Assembly (NCBI RefSeq): GCF_018598175.1
Contig: NZ_JAHESE010000011.1
Coordinates: 1-64,000, forward strand
DNA from: Dawidia cretensis
Lineage (GTDB): Bacteria > Bacteroidota > Bacteroidia > Cytophagales > Cyclobacteriaceae
Direction of reading: 5' to 3'
DNA: 64,000 nucleotides
Below the pieces are notes generated by a model, which worked only from the letters and a program-made list of their open reading frames with translations, searched no databases and had not been told where the DNA came from. Below are positions 44,037-52,273 of this stretch, piece after piece; the first letter of the stretch is position 1; every line of letters begins with the position of its first letter. The translations under genes were made by a program, and so were the position numbers.

Positions 44037-46478
44037 ATGTCCAAAAACCTCGTAATAGTAGAGTCTCCTGCCAAGGCAAAAACCATTGAAGGCTACCTGG
44101 GAAAGGATTTTAAGGTAGCTTCCTCGATGGGACACGTGCGCGATTTGCCCAAGGGAGGCGACGCAATCGATGTGGAAAATGGCTTTTTGCCGACTTATGA
44201 AATAAGCCCGGACAAGAAGGATGTCATCCAAAAACTAAAAAAACTCGCCGAGGAAGCCGAAATGGTTTACCTGGCAAGCGACGAAGACCGTGAAGGGGAA
44301 GCCATTTCCTGGCACTTGAAAGAGGTGCTGGACCTGACCGACGCCAAGACGCGCCGGATCGTCTTCACGGAGATTACCAAGAAAGCTATTCTGAGCGCGC
44401 TGGAATCACCCCGGGGTATCGATATTGACCTGGTCAATGCCCAGCAGGCCCGCCGCGTGCTCGACCGCCTCGTAGGCTACGAGCTGTCGCCGATCCTCTG
44501 GAAAAAGATCGCAACCGGTCTTTCTGCCGGCCGCGTACAAAGTGTGGCCGTACGGCTCATTGTGGAGCGCGAGCGCGAGATCAGCGACTTTAAAGCCAAG
44601 TCCTCGTACCGCGTAACGGCGGAGTTTAAGCTGGACAAAGGTAAAACGCTGGTAGCCGAGCTGTCCGAGCGTTTTGAGAAAGAAGAGGATGCCCTGAAGT
44701 TCCTGGAGTCGTGTGTAGGCGCCAAATACGCCATTAAAGACCTCCAGACCAAGCCTTCGAAACGCACCCCGGCACCGCCTTTCACGACGTCTACGTTGCA
44801 GCAGGAAGCATCGCGCAAGCTGGGCTTCTCGGTGATTCAGACGATGATGGTGGCGCAGAAGCTATACGAAGCCGGTAAGATCAGCTATATGCGTACCGAC
44901 TCGGTAAACCTGTCGGACGAAGCCCGCTCGGGTGCTATGCGCCAGATCGAGTCGGCCTACGGAAAAGAATACGTACAGCCTCGCCAGTTCAAGACCAAGT
45001 CATCGTCGGCCCAGGAAGCTCACGAAGCGATCCGCCCGACGGACTTCTCGGTCATGGATCCCGACATGGACCGCAATGGCCTGCGTCTGTACGAGCTGAT
45101 CTGGAAACGTGCGATCGCTTCACAGATGGCCGACGCCGAATTGGAAAAGACCACGGCCACCATCAGCATATCCACCAACCCCCGCACCCTGGCCGCGAAC
45201 GGCGAGGTAGTGAAGTTCGACGGCTTCCTGAAAGTATACATGGAATCCGGCGATGAGGACGAAGAGGAGGAGAACAGCAAGGTATTGCCGCCGCTGACCA
45301 TCGGCCAGGACCTCAATCTGGATGAAATGATCGCTAAACAAACCTTCAGCCGCCATGCGCCGCGCTATACAGAAGCGAGCCTGGTGAAGAAGCTGGAAGA
45401 GCTGGGGATCGGTCGCCCGTCGACTTACGCGCCGACCATTACCACGGTACAGAAACGTGGGTATGTCGTGAAAGAAATGCGCGAAGGCGTAGAGCGTAAA
45501 TACAACGTCTTTACCCTGAAAGCCGATCAGATCAACAAAGAAATAGAGTCTGAAATTACCGGTGCGGAAAAGAACAAATTGTTTCCCACGAACACGGCCA
45601 TGGTCGTGACCGACTTCCTCGTAGAGCACTTTCCGGACGTGACCGACTTTTCGTTCACCTCCGACATCGAGCAAGAGTTCGATGAGATTGCCAGCGGCAA
45701 GCTGGACTGGAAGAAGATGATCGATACCTTCTACCAGCCGTTCCACAAGAAGGTTACGATTACCGAGAAGGTGGAGCGCTCGTCGGTAGGCAAGGCGCGC
45801 GAGCTGGGTGTCGATCCCAAGACGGGCAAGAATGTATATGCGAAGTTGGGCAAGTTCGGTGCGTATGTGCAGATCGGTGAGAACCCGGACGACAACGGTG
45901 GTGAGAAGCCTAAGTTTGCCAGCCTCCGTCCCGGCCAGTTTATTGAAAACGTTACGCTGGCGGATGCGATGGAGCTCTTCAAGATGCCACGCGAGCTCGG
46001 TAACTTCGAAGAGCTGCCGGTGGTTGTGAACATCGGCCGCTTCGGACCGTATGTACTGCACGACAAGAAGTTTGTATCGATCCCAAAGGATTACGATCCA
46101 TATAGCATCGACCTCGAGAAGTCGATCGAGCTGATCGAGAACAAGCGCGTGGCGGATGCGAACAGGACCATTAAATTGTTTGACGAGAATCCGGATATTC
46201 AAATCCTGAATGGTCGCTTCGGCCCGTACATCAAAGCCGGCAAGAAGAACGTGAAAATCCCGAAAGGCAAAGAGCCGAAGGACCTGACGTTGGAAGAGTG
46301 CGTGACGCTGGCCGCGGCGGCGCCGGAGAAGAAGGGGCGGTTTGGGCGGACGACAAAGGCGGCAACGCCTGCGAAGACGGCTACGCCCACGAAGGCTGTC
46401 AAGACGGCAAAGAAGGCTGCGAAGACAGCTGCCAAGACTACAAAGACGGCTACCAAGACTACAAAGAAGAAGAAATAG
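44037..46478 (+). CDS. topA: DNA topoisomerase I
   Basis: 813 aa. Toprim domain at about 3-120 (LVIVESPAKAKTIEGYLGKD, LASDEDREGEAISWHL), type IA core with catalytic Tyr284 in ISYMRTDSVNLSDEA, and GRPSTYAPTITTVQKRGYV. Instead of cysteine zinc ribbons the C-terminus has three Topo_C_Rpt-like repeats (GPYVQI-type: KFGAYVQIGENPDDNGGEKP, RFGPYVLHDKKFVSIPKDYD, RFGPYIKAGKKNVKIPKGKE). It ends in a Lys/Ala/Thr-rich, histone-H1-like tail of about 45 residues. It relaxes negative supercoils during replication and transcription. Confidence 0.96.
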   Translation: MSKNLVIVESPAKAKTIEGYLGKDFKVASSMGHVRDLPKGGDAIDVENGFLPTYEISPDKKDVIQKLKKLAEEAEMVYLASDEDREGEAISWHLKEVLDLTDAKTRRIVFTEITKKAILSALESPRGIDIDLVNAQQARRVLDRLVGYELSPILWKKIATGLSAGRVQSVAVRLIVEREREISDFKAKSSYRVTAEFKLDKGKTLVAELSERFEKEEDALKFLESCVGAKYAIKDLQTKPSKRTPAPPFTTSTLQQEASRKLGFSVIQTMMVAQKLYEAGKISYMRTDSVNLSDEARSGAMRQIESAYGKEYVQPRQFKTKSSSAQEAHEAIRPTDFSVMDPDMDRNGLRLYELIWKRAIASQMADAELEKTTATISISTNPRTLAANGEVVKFDGFLKVYMESGDEDEEEENSKVLPPLTIGQDLNLDEMIAKQTFSRHAPRYTEASLVKKLEELGIGRPSTYAPTITTVQKRGYVVKEMREGVERKYNVFTLKADQINKEIESEITGAEKNKLFPTNTAMVVTDFLVEHFPDVTDFSFTSDIEQEFDEIASGKLDWKKMIDTFYQPFHKKVTITEKVERSSVGKARELGVDPKTGKNVYAKLGKFGAYVQIGENPDDNGGEKPKFASLRPGQFIENVTLADAMELFKMPRELGNFEELPVVVNIGRFGPYVLHDKKFVSIPKDYDPYSIDLEKSIELIENKRVADANRTIKLFDENPDIQILNGRFGPYIKAGKKNVKIPKGKEPKDLTLEECVTLAAAAPEKKGRFGRTTKAATPAKTATPTKAVKTAKKAAKTAAKTTKTATKTTKKKK

Positions 46479-46499
46479 TAAGTTCTTTGACTATAGAAA

Positions 46500-46527
46500 A
46501 GCCCGGGGTGTCCTCGGGCTTTTTTTG
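46500..46527 (+). terminator. Terminator of topA
   Basis: AGCCCG (46500-46505) pairs with CGGGCT (46515-46520), followed by TTTTTTT to 46527. It begins 22 bp after the topA stop. Confidence 0.8.
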
Positions 46528-46546
46528 TTGTTGTATGATCATGGTC

Positions 46547-46587
46547 GGAATCCTCGCCAGTCGTTATGCCGAGGATTCCTTTTTTTG
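46547..46587 (+). terminator. Second, tandem terminator after topA
   Basis: GGAATCCTCG (46547-46556) and CGAGGATTCC (46570-46579) form a perfect 10-bp stem followed by seven or eight T residues. It lies 20 bp after the first terminator on the same strand. It is either a backup terminator or the end of a very short transcript. Confidence 0.75.
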
Positions 46588-46724
46588 CGCGTAACCTGGT
46601 TTTCATCGCGCTCACACTTCACACTCACACTGATTCCGTTGTACCGGGAAAATCCCCGCCCCATAACCCCATTGGGGTATATCTTATTCCGCGCCGGCTG
46701 CTCACTTTTGTGTACCTTTAACGG

Positions 46725-47417
46725 ATGAAGAAAATCGTTGTATTGACCGGCGCGGGCATTAGCGCTGAGAGTGGTATTCCGACCTTTCGCGATTCGAATG
46801 GTCTGTGGGAAGGGCACCGGGTGGAGGATGTAGCTTCGCCGGAAGGGTGGCATCGCGATCCGGCCAACGTGCTGGACTTTTATAACCAGCGTCGCCAGAA
46901 GGCGCGCGAAGTGCAGCCAAACCGTGGGCACGTGGTGCTGGCGGAGCTCGAGGAGTATTTTGACGTAACGATCGTAACGCAGAACGTAGACGACCTGCAC
47001 GAGCGCGCAGGGTCTACGAAGGTCATACATTTGCATGGCAGCTTGTTCGAGTCTCGGAGCACGAAGGACGAGCACCTGGTGTATCCCATCGAGGGCTGGG
47101 AGCTGAAGCTGGGCGATCTGTGTGAGAATGGCTCGCAGCTGCGGCCGAATATTGTGTGGTTCGGTGAAATGGTGCCACTGATCGAAGTCGCGGCTCACCA
47201 TGCGTCGAGTGCGGATGCGTTTTTGGTTGTGGGAACATCGATGGCGGTGTACCCGGCGGCAGGGTTGATCAGCTACGTGCCGTACGACGCGTTGAAATAT
47301 GTTGTCGATCTGAAAATACCCGATGTGGGCGCATTGCCATATCTTAAAACGATCCAGGATAAAGCCAGCACGGGCATGGAGCAGGTGAAGAAAGAGTTGC
47401 TGGAGTGGATCGCGTAA
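46725..47417 (+). CDS. cobB: NAD-dependent sirtuin deacylase, zinc-cysteine-free class
   Basis: 230 aa. NAD-binding motifs GAGISAESGIPTFRDSNGLW and TQNVDDLHERAGS, catalytic His104 in VIHLHGSLFESRS. The usual four zinc cysteines between His104 and the GTS motif (VVGTSMAVYPA) are absent; only one cysteine (DLCENGSQLRPNIVWFGE) remains. This matches the known Bacteroidota SIR2 subgroup. It should remove acyl groups from protein lysines. A TACCTTTA -7-like box ends four bases before the start codon, implying a leaderless or very short-leader mRNA if used. Confidence 0.9.
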   Translation: MKKIVVLTGAGISAESGIPTFRDSNGLWEGHRVEDVASPEGWHRDPANVLDFYNQRRQKAREVQPNRGHVVLAELEEYFDVTIVTQNVDDLHERAGSTKVIHLHGSLFESRSTKDEHLVYPIEGWELKLGDLCENGSQLRPNIVWFGEMVPLIEVAAHHASSADAFLVVGTSMAVYPAAGLISYVPYDALKYVVDLKIPDVGALPYLKTIQDKASTGMEQVKKELLEWIA

Positions 47418-47464
47418 CATCCATACGATTTCGCTAACTTCATTACGTCAATAGAGCCTTACTC

Positions 47465-49249
47465 ATGAGAAAAGTCGCCTGCCTGCAGGTCATCATCTTC
47501 CTGATGACCATCACCCAGACCTTTGGCCAAAAAGTAAAATACAAAGACATCTTCGGATTGCTGAGTACCAAGCAATACGAGGCTGCCGAACCGTTTTTAA
47601 AAAAGTACCTGGTTGAAAACCAGGACAACCCCAATGCCTTTTTGTTTATGGGCATTATCTACCAGGAGAAATCTGCCAAGGACGATGTGCTCAAGCAGAC
47701 GCCCCGGGTAATAGCTTCGATGGACTCGGCGATCTACTTCTACAATAAAGCCTATCAAACCATCACGGAAAAAGAAGTTAAACGCAACGACGAGTATTAC
47801 CAGATGTACAACCGTCGCGACCTGCGTACGGGCGAGTTTGGCGTCAAGCTTTCGGATGTACAGTTTGACCTGGAGAAACGCATGGAAGGGTTGCGTGAGC
47901 GCATCGACAAGGTGAAGATGGTGCGGCATTACTTCTCGCTCTCCGACTCGCTTTACAAAAAGTGCAACACACTGTATAAAGCTGTGCAGGCCGCCTACCC
48001 GGGACAACGCGAGCTCTACCTGCGCGGTGATCAACCGCTGACGTCCATGCTCAAGGCGTTGGCGATTCGGTTTGACTCGTCCACCAAAGCCTTCGAGCAC
48101 TATAAAAGCAGCCTGGTAACGTTGGGCAAGACGTCGTATAACCAGATCATGGCGTTGAACGAAATTACCGATCTGAAGCAGGATGGTGCTTCGCTGGCCA
48201 ATTTCTACCAGGATAACCTGCAGGTGTGGGACTATGGTCGCTTTGCCGACGCCACCGTACAATTAATTGAAAAGGAGATCATGCCGATGCGTGCGCACTT
48301 GTTGTCCTACGACGCAGAGATCAACAAGCTGCATGAGAAGCTCGCCAACGACACGGTGTCGGTGCGTAGCGACCTCACGGCCCTGATTGACAAGCTGCTG
48401 TTGGAGCAGCTCAAAAAATTTGATCCCGATCCGCTGCCGATGGAAGTGTTCAGCCTGAAGACGGCCGACCTGGAGTATCGCTCGGTGCGTATCGAGCATC
48501 GCAAGCAAGCAGACACCACGAATATACACCTGCAGGTAGAACGTGCGCAGAAAGAAGTAAAGTTGGTGAGTCGCCTCGATAGCATTGCCACGAAGCTGGC
48601 CTCGGAAGATATTGAACGTAAGTCGGAGGACTATAGCGACTTTGTGACGAAGGCGTATAAGACACCGGCGGATCTGAAGGCCTACGTAAAAGAAACAAAG
48701 GACTTTGCTGATCGCGAGGAGCATCGGGCGAATGCTGCACGGGCGCGTCGTCAGGAGTCGCTGCGGTGGGTGATTAACGGGGCCGATTCGATTCCGCTGT
48801 ATGCGGGCGTAAAACGTTCGAAGTTTAAGCCGGTAGTGGTCGTGGACGAGAGGTATACGGCTGGGCTGGTGTACAAAGATTCCCTGAATGCAGACGGATA
48901 TTTTTATACCGTCACGCAGGCGCGGGTGCCCGATGTGAGGGTGACCTTTCCGGTAGACAAACCGAACTTCAAGCTCTCGCGTTTGCCGCAGATCAAGAGC
49001 GTGACCTATTCCGATGCTGCGGGACAGATCTATTTCATACTGGTCTATTCCGAACGCGCGACGAAGGACAACAAGTACCCGGCTACGCTGGCCAAAATAT
49101 ACCGTTCGGACGGATTGGCATGGAGTCACTCGTATACATTGTCCTTCATACCGAAGGAGCTGATCTTCAAGCAGGAAAATGGCGAAGTACAGCTCAAGGC
49201 GGACGCCTTGCAAAGCATCATTGATAAGAATGGCAAGCTGCTGAAATAA
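47465..49249 (+). CDS. Secreted helical protein of unknown function
   Basis: 594 aa with signal peptide (MRKVACLQVIIFLMTITQTF then GQ). The N-terminus (about 25-110) has a TPR-like pattern (YEAAEPFLKKYLVENQDNPN then AFLFMGIIYQEK). The middle is predicted helical with coiled-coil character (KLHEKLANDTVSVRSDLTAL, ERAQKEVKLVSRLDSIATKL). The last 170 residues look beta-rich (GYFYTVTQARVPDVRVTFPV, QIYFILVYSERATKDNKYPA). I do not recognise the family. It starts 47 bp after the sirtuin gene and ends before a convergent small gene. Confidence 0.65.
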   Translation: MRKVACLQVIIFLMTITQTFGQKVKYKDIFGLLSTKQYEAAEPFLKKYLVENQDNPNAFLFMGIIYQEKSAKDDVLKQTPRVIASMDSAIYFYNKAYQTITEKEVKRNDEYYQMYNRRDLRTGEFGVKLSDVQFDLEKRMEGLRERIDKVKMVRHYFSLSDSLYKKCNTLYKAVQAAYPGQRELYLRGDQPLTSMLKALAIRFDSSTKAFEHYKSSLVTLGKTSYNQIMALNEITDLKQDGASLANFYQDNLQVWDYGRFADATVQLIEKEIMPMRAHLLSYDAEINKLHEKLANDTVSVRSDLTALIDKLLLEQLKKFDPDPLPMEVFSLKTADLEYRSVRIEHRKQADTTNIHLQVERAQKEVKLVSRLDSIATKLASEDIERKSEDYSDFVTKAYKTPADLKAYVKETKDFADREEHRANAARARRQESLRWVINGADSIPLYAGVKRSKFKPVVVVDERYTAGLVYKDSLNADGYFYTVTQARVPDVRVTFPVDKPNFKLSRLPQIKSVTYSDAAGQIYFILVYSERATKDNKYPATLAKIYRSDGLAWSHSYTLSFIPKELIFKQENGEVQLKADALQSIIDKNGKLLK

Positions 49250-49310
49250 TCAGCAGCGCCACAAATAAGAAGTGTAAATATTGAAGTAAAGAAGGGTAGG
49301 GGTAGGCGAA

Positions 49311-49763
49311 TTAAGCGCCGCCTACCAGTTTTTTCCAGTCAGCGAAACGCATGTCGGTGCGGATCTTGATCTTTTCGTAGTTTTCCCAGCTGTCTGTTAC
49401 GTGATAGATAGAGGGCAGTGTGCGTACCAGGATCTGGTCGTAGTCGCCACGATACAGGCCGCCACCGTAGTAGTAGTACGTAAACATGTTACCTTCCTTA
49501 CTGAAGAGCTCATAGCCGAGGTAGCCATCCCAGATCTCACTCAAGATGGTACAAGAGATCTCTCTTCTTTTGAATCGGAAGATTTGGTTTGAAGCTTCGT
49601 CTTCGAAATACTCCGAGTAAAGATCCGAGTCGATTATCCAGCCCAGGTACATGCCGATGTGGACGTATGCCTGCTCGATTGGAAGAGAGTCGGGAAAGTT
49701 TCCCAGGAAGTGGCTCTTGGCATTGTCGTAGATGGTCTTCTGGATATCCGCTTTCTTTTCCAT
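49311..49763 (-). CDS. Small conserved-type protein of unknown function
   Basis: 150 aa, cytoplasmic, no TM. The segment GNFPDSLPIEQAYVHIGMYL then GWIIDSDLYSEYF resembles a family of short hypothetical proteins with the pattern FPxxLPxExAxxHIGMFLAW (DUF7832-like, from memory). A tyrosine/glycine-rich stretch MFTYYYYGGGLYRGDYDQIL and RFADWKKLVGG close the protein. Function is unknown. Convergent with the secreted protein gene upstream, and 80 bp from the membrane-protein gene behind it. Confidence 0.55.
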   Translation of the reverse strand: MEKKADIQKTIYDNAKSHFLGNFPDSLPIEQAYVHIGMYLGWIIDSDLYSEYFEDEASNQIFRFKRREISCTILSEIWDGYLGYELFSKEGNMFTYYYYGGGLYRGDYDQILVRTLPSIYHVTDSWENYEKIKIRTDMRFADWKKLVGGA

Positions 49764-49843
49764 ATAAGTTTTATTCTGGTTAGGCTCTTAACAAGTTTAA
49801 CGCCGATTAGGCTCCGAAGCAACTATTGCCGGTACTTTATCTT

Positions 49844-51073
49844 CTAGTGGAAGAACTTGTAACCGATAAAAATTGCCGCTATGACACCTACAAGATCGGC
49901 CAATAAGCCCACCGCAAGGGTGTAGCGTATTTTCCGAATATTAACGGATCCGTAGTAGAGTGCAATGACATAAAATGTGGTTTCCATACATCCGCGGAAA
50001 ATAGAAGCAAGATTACCAACAAACGAGTCGACACCAAATTGCTTGACCACATCTAACCACACACCCCTTGCGCCACCCCCACTCAAGGGACGTATAAACG
50101 CTACCGGCATGGCATCTACAAAATCAGTGTTAAGCCCGAAAAACGCTACTGCGTACTTCAATCCGTCGGTTAAGTAGGTTAACGTGCCCGATGCGCGAAA
50201 CACGCCTACACCGACCATGATCGCCACCAGGAAAGGGATGATCTTGATGGCCATTTCGAACCCTTCTTTGGCACCATCGATAAATGTGTCAAATAGGTTG
50301 ATCTTCTTACGCACACCGAGGATCATAAAAAGTGTAATGACCGACATGATGATGATGCCCGTTACCAAATTAGAGATACGCAGCAATTCCTCTTGTGGTA
50401 AGCGAGCGGCATACCAGACGGCTGTGCCAATGACGATAGCAAGTCCCGACACGTATGCTGCGACCACACGGTCGAAGCGTATGCGCTGCCGGATACTGAG
50501 GTAGATAAAGGCTGTCATCGTTGAACAGAACGTCGCCAGCAAAGCAGGAATAAAAATGCCCGTAGGATTCACCGATTTTTGAGCAACACGATCGGCAATA
50601 ATCGCCAGCGGTATGATGGTTAAGCCCGATATGTTTAACGCAATGAACATGATCTGCGCGTTGGATGCCGTCTCCTTATCGGGATTAAGATCTTGCAGCT
50701 CGTGCATAGCCTTTATACCGAGTGGCGTGGCCGCGTTGTCAAGACCGAGCATGGTCGCGCTGAAGTTCATGATGATCGCGCCGGTAGCAGGGTGGTCGCG
50801 GGGTACTTCCGGAAACAGCCGCGAAAAGAAAGGCCCGATGAGGCGAGCAAAGACGGGAATGATGCCGCCACGCTCACCGATCTTCATCAGCCCCAGCCAA
50901 AGCGACATCACGCCGACGATACCGAGGGAAAGATTGACAGCACTCATAGAGGTGTCGAATGTTGAATTCAACATCGCCGGGAACACCGTCATATCGCCGG
51001 CAAAGACCAGCTTGATGAGCGCCACGGTAAAGGAAATAAGAAAGAATGCAATCCAGATGTAATTCAGCGCCAT
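49844..51073 (-). CDS. Nucleoside-recognition (SpmA/SpmB-like) membrane protein
   Basis: 409 aa from the ATG at 51073 (MALNYIWIAFFLISFTVALI); an in-frame ATG at 51130 adds 19 hydrophobic residues. Two Gate domains: the first half (SLWLGLMKIGERGGIIPVFA, TGAIIMNFSATMLGLDNAAT then PLG) matches SpmA, the second (GAKEGFEMAIKIIPFLVAIM, PVAFIRPLSGGGARGVWLDV) matches SpmB. Fused SpmA-SpmB proteins are common in Bacteroidota. The physiological substrate is unknown; nucleoside or small-molecule transport is the usual guess. Confidence 0.85.
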   Translation of the reverse strand: MALNYIWIAFFLISFTVALIKLVFAGDMTVFPAMLNSTFDTSMSAVNLSLGIVGVMSLWLGLMKIGERGGIIPVFARLIGPFFSRLFPEVPRDHPATGAIIMNFSATMLGLDNAATPLGIKAMHELQDLNPDKETASNAQIMFIALNISGLTIIPLAIIADRVAQKSVNPTGIFIPALLATFCSTMTAFIYLSIRQRIRFDRVVAAYVSGLAIVIGTAVWYAARLPQEELLRISNLVTGIIIMSVITLFMILGVRKKINLFDTFIDGAKEGFEMAIKIIPFLVAIMVGVGVFRASGTLTYLTDGLKYAVAFFGLNTDFVDAMPVAFIRPLSGGGARGVWLDVVKQFGVDSFVGNLASIFRGCMETTFYVIALYYGSVNIRKIRYTLAVGLLADLVGVIAAIFIGYKFFH

Positions 51074-51131
51074 AGGAAAAGGTATAAACAGAAAGGTACT
51101 GCATGTTATTAAAAAAATGCCATTACGCAAA

Positions 51132-51151
51132 CCTACCTACGGCAGGCAGGC
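51132..51151 (+). repeat. GC-rich palindromic intergenic repeat, copy 1 (copy 2 inverted at 52170-52189)
   Basis: CCTACCTACGGCAGGCAGG here and, in reverse orientation, CCTGCCTACCGGCAGGCAGG at 52189-52170. Each is nearly self-complementary (CCTGCC/GGCAGG). They bracket the rsmE and acyl-CoA-binding genes. Short GC palindromes of this kind are REP-like. Confidence 0.5.
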
Positions 51152-51177
51152 TGGCCGGCTCATGCAACACGCGGGCG

Positions 51178-51873
51178 CTAGGCGCGGAGGAGATTGAGGA
51201 TATGACACCCCACCAACGCCGCTGTCTCGGTGCGTAGACGGCTCCTGCCTAAGCTCACCTTGTGGAAGCCCGCTGTGAGGGCTTGTGTCAGCTCTGTCTG
51301 AGAGAAGTCGCCCTCGGGCCCGATCAGCAACAGGTAAGAGGAGGAGGCGGGCATATCGACAAGGTGGTCGGGATTGTCCTGGTCGACATAGGCAATAAAA
51401 CGGCCTTGTGTGTCGGCCTGGTTGATCACGGTCTGAAAGGATACGAGACCGTCGATCACAGGCAGGGTAGCCTTCAGAGATTGTTTCATGGCGCTGATGG
51501 CCACTTTCTCCAGGCGGTCTTTCTTGAGATAGGTGCGTTCGGTATGCTCACACTCCATGAGCGTGACACGGCTTACGCCGATCTCCACGGCCTTCTCGAC
51601 AAACCACTCAATGCGGTCTGCGTTCTTGGTCGGCGATACGGCGATGTGGATGAACGCTGTGGGCGGCTCCGCTACAATCTGTTGCTCGATCCGAAAGGCA
51701 CATTGGCGGTCGTTGGCTTGTGTAATGATGGCATCGTAAAAAAAACCTTTGCCGTCGGTGATGCGCAACGCGTCGCCCGCCTGGCGACGGAGTACTTTCA
51801 CACAATGCCGCGACTCGTCGGCATCGAGGTGCAGTACTCCTTCGGCAATAAGCGGTTGATAGAACAGGTTCAC
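51178..51873 (-). CDS. rsmE: 16S rRNA m3U1498 methyltransferase
   Basis: 231 aa. N-terminal PUA-like domain (HCVKVLRRQAGDALRITDGK, GFFYDAII) and a SPOUT methyltransferase domain with the trefoil-knot motifs VSPTKNADRIEWFVEKAVEI, SYLLLIGPEGDFSQTELTQA and KVSLGRSRLRTETAALVGCH. Uses S-adenosylmethionine to methylate U1498 in the ribosomal decoding region. It starts 2 bp after the acyl-CoA-binding protein stop, so they share a transcript. Confidence 0.94.
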   Translation of the reverse strand: MNLFYQPLIAEGVLHLDADESRHCVKVLRRQAGDALRITDGKGFFYDAIITQANDRQCAFRIEQQIVAEPPTAFIHIAVSPTKNADRIEWFVEKAVEIGVSRVTLMECEHTERTYLKKDRLEKVAISAMKQSLKATLPVIDGLVSFQTVINQADTQGRFIAYVDQDNPDHLVDMPASSSYLLLIGPEGDFSQTELTQALTAGFHKVSLGRSRLRTETAALVGCHILNLLRA

Positions 51874-51875
51874 GC

Positions 51876-52139
51876 TTAAGCGTATTGTTGCACGAGGCGC
51901 TCTACCAGTTGTACGTACGCTTGCATGGCCGTGTCGGCGTCCTGGCCTTTCAGGTCGGCCCAGGCATCGTACTTGGCAATGGCTTTGAAGTCAAAGCCGC
52001 CGGGACGCTCGCCGGCCACATCACCTTCGGTAGCTTGTTTGTATAGGGCGTAAAGCTCTAGCAGCTCTTCGTTCGAGGGGCGTTTGGTCAGGGACTGTGA
52101 GCGGCCTACGGCGGCTTCAAATTGTTCTTTCAGAGACAT
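51876..52139 (-). CDS. Acyl-CoA-binding protein
   Basis: 87 aa, the standard four-helix ACBP length. Conserved residues: YALYKQATEGDV, FDFKAIAKYDAWADLKG (the KxxAWxxxKG motif). It binds medium- to long-chain acyl-CoA in the cytoplasm, buffering the pool for lipid metabolism. Two bases separate it from rsmE. Confidence 0.93.
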   Translation of the reverse strand: MSLKEQFEAAVGRSQSLTKRPSNEELLELYALYKQATEGDVAGERPGGFDFKAIAKYDAWADLKGQDADTAMQAYVQLVERLVQQYA

Positions 52140-52191
52140 GGTGTGAAGGGTTGATGGTTAAACGGAGGGCCTGCCTGCCGGTAGGCAGGGC

Positions 52192-52256
52192 TTAAAAAAT
52201 TGATTCGTTACCCGTCGGGGCTGCTGAGAGCTCACCCGCCGGGTAACGAATCAATT
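52192..52256 (-). terminator. Long-stem terminator of gltA
   Basis: AATTGATTCGTTACCCG (52198-52214) and CGGGTAACGAATCAATT (52240-52256) make a perfect 17-bp stem with a 25-base loop. On the minus strand it is followed by TTTTTTAA. It begins 18 bp after the gltA stop. The stem is much longer than the 6-10 bp seen in the other terminators of the window. Confidence 0.8.
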
Positions 52257-52273
52257 ATGCTGTAGCGAAAGGG

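Noticed and set aside
45120-46202. 360-codon open frame antisense to topA
   Set aside because: It lies entirely within the confident topA gene, its translation has no recognisable domain, and long antisense frames are expected in GC-rich coding DNA.
48263-49213. 316-codon open frame antisense to the secreted protein gene
   Set aside because: Composition is Arg/Leu/His-rich as in shadow frames, and the sense frame has a signal peptide and coherent length.
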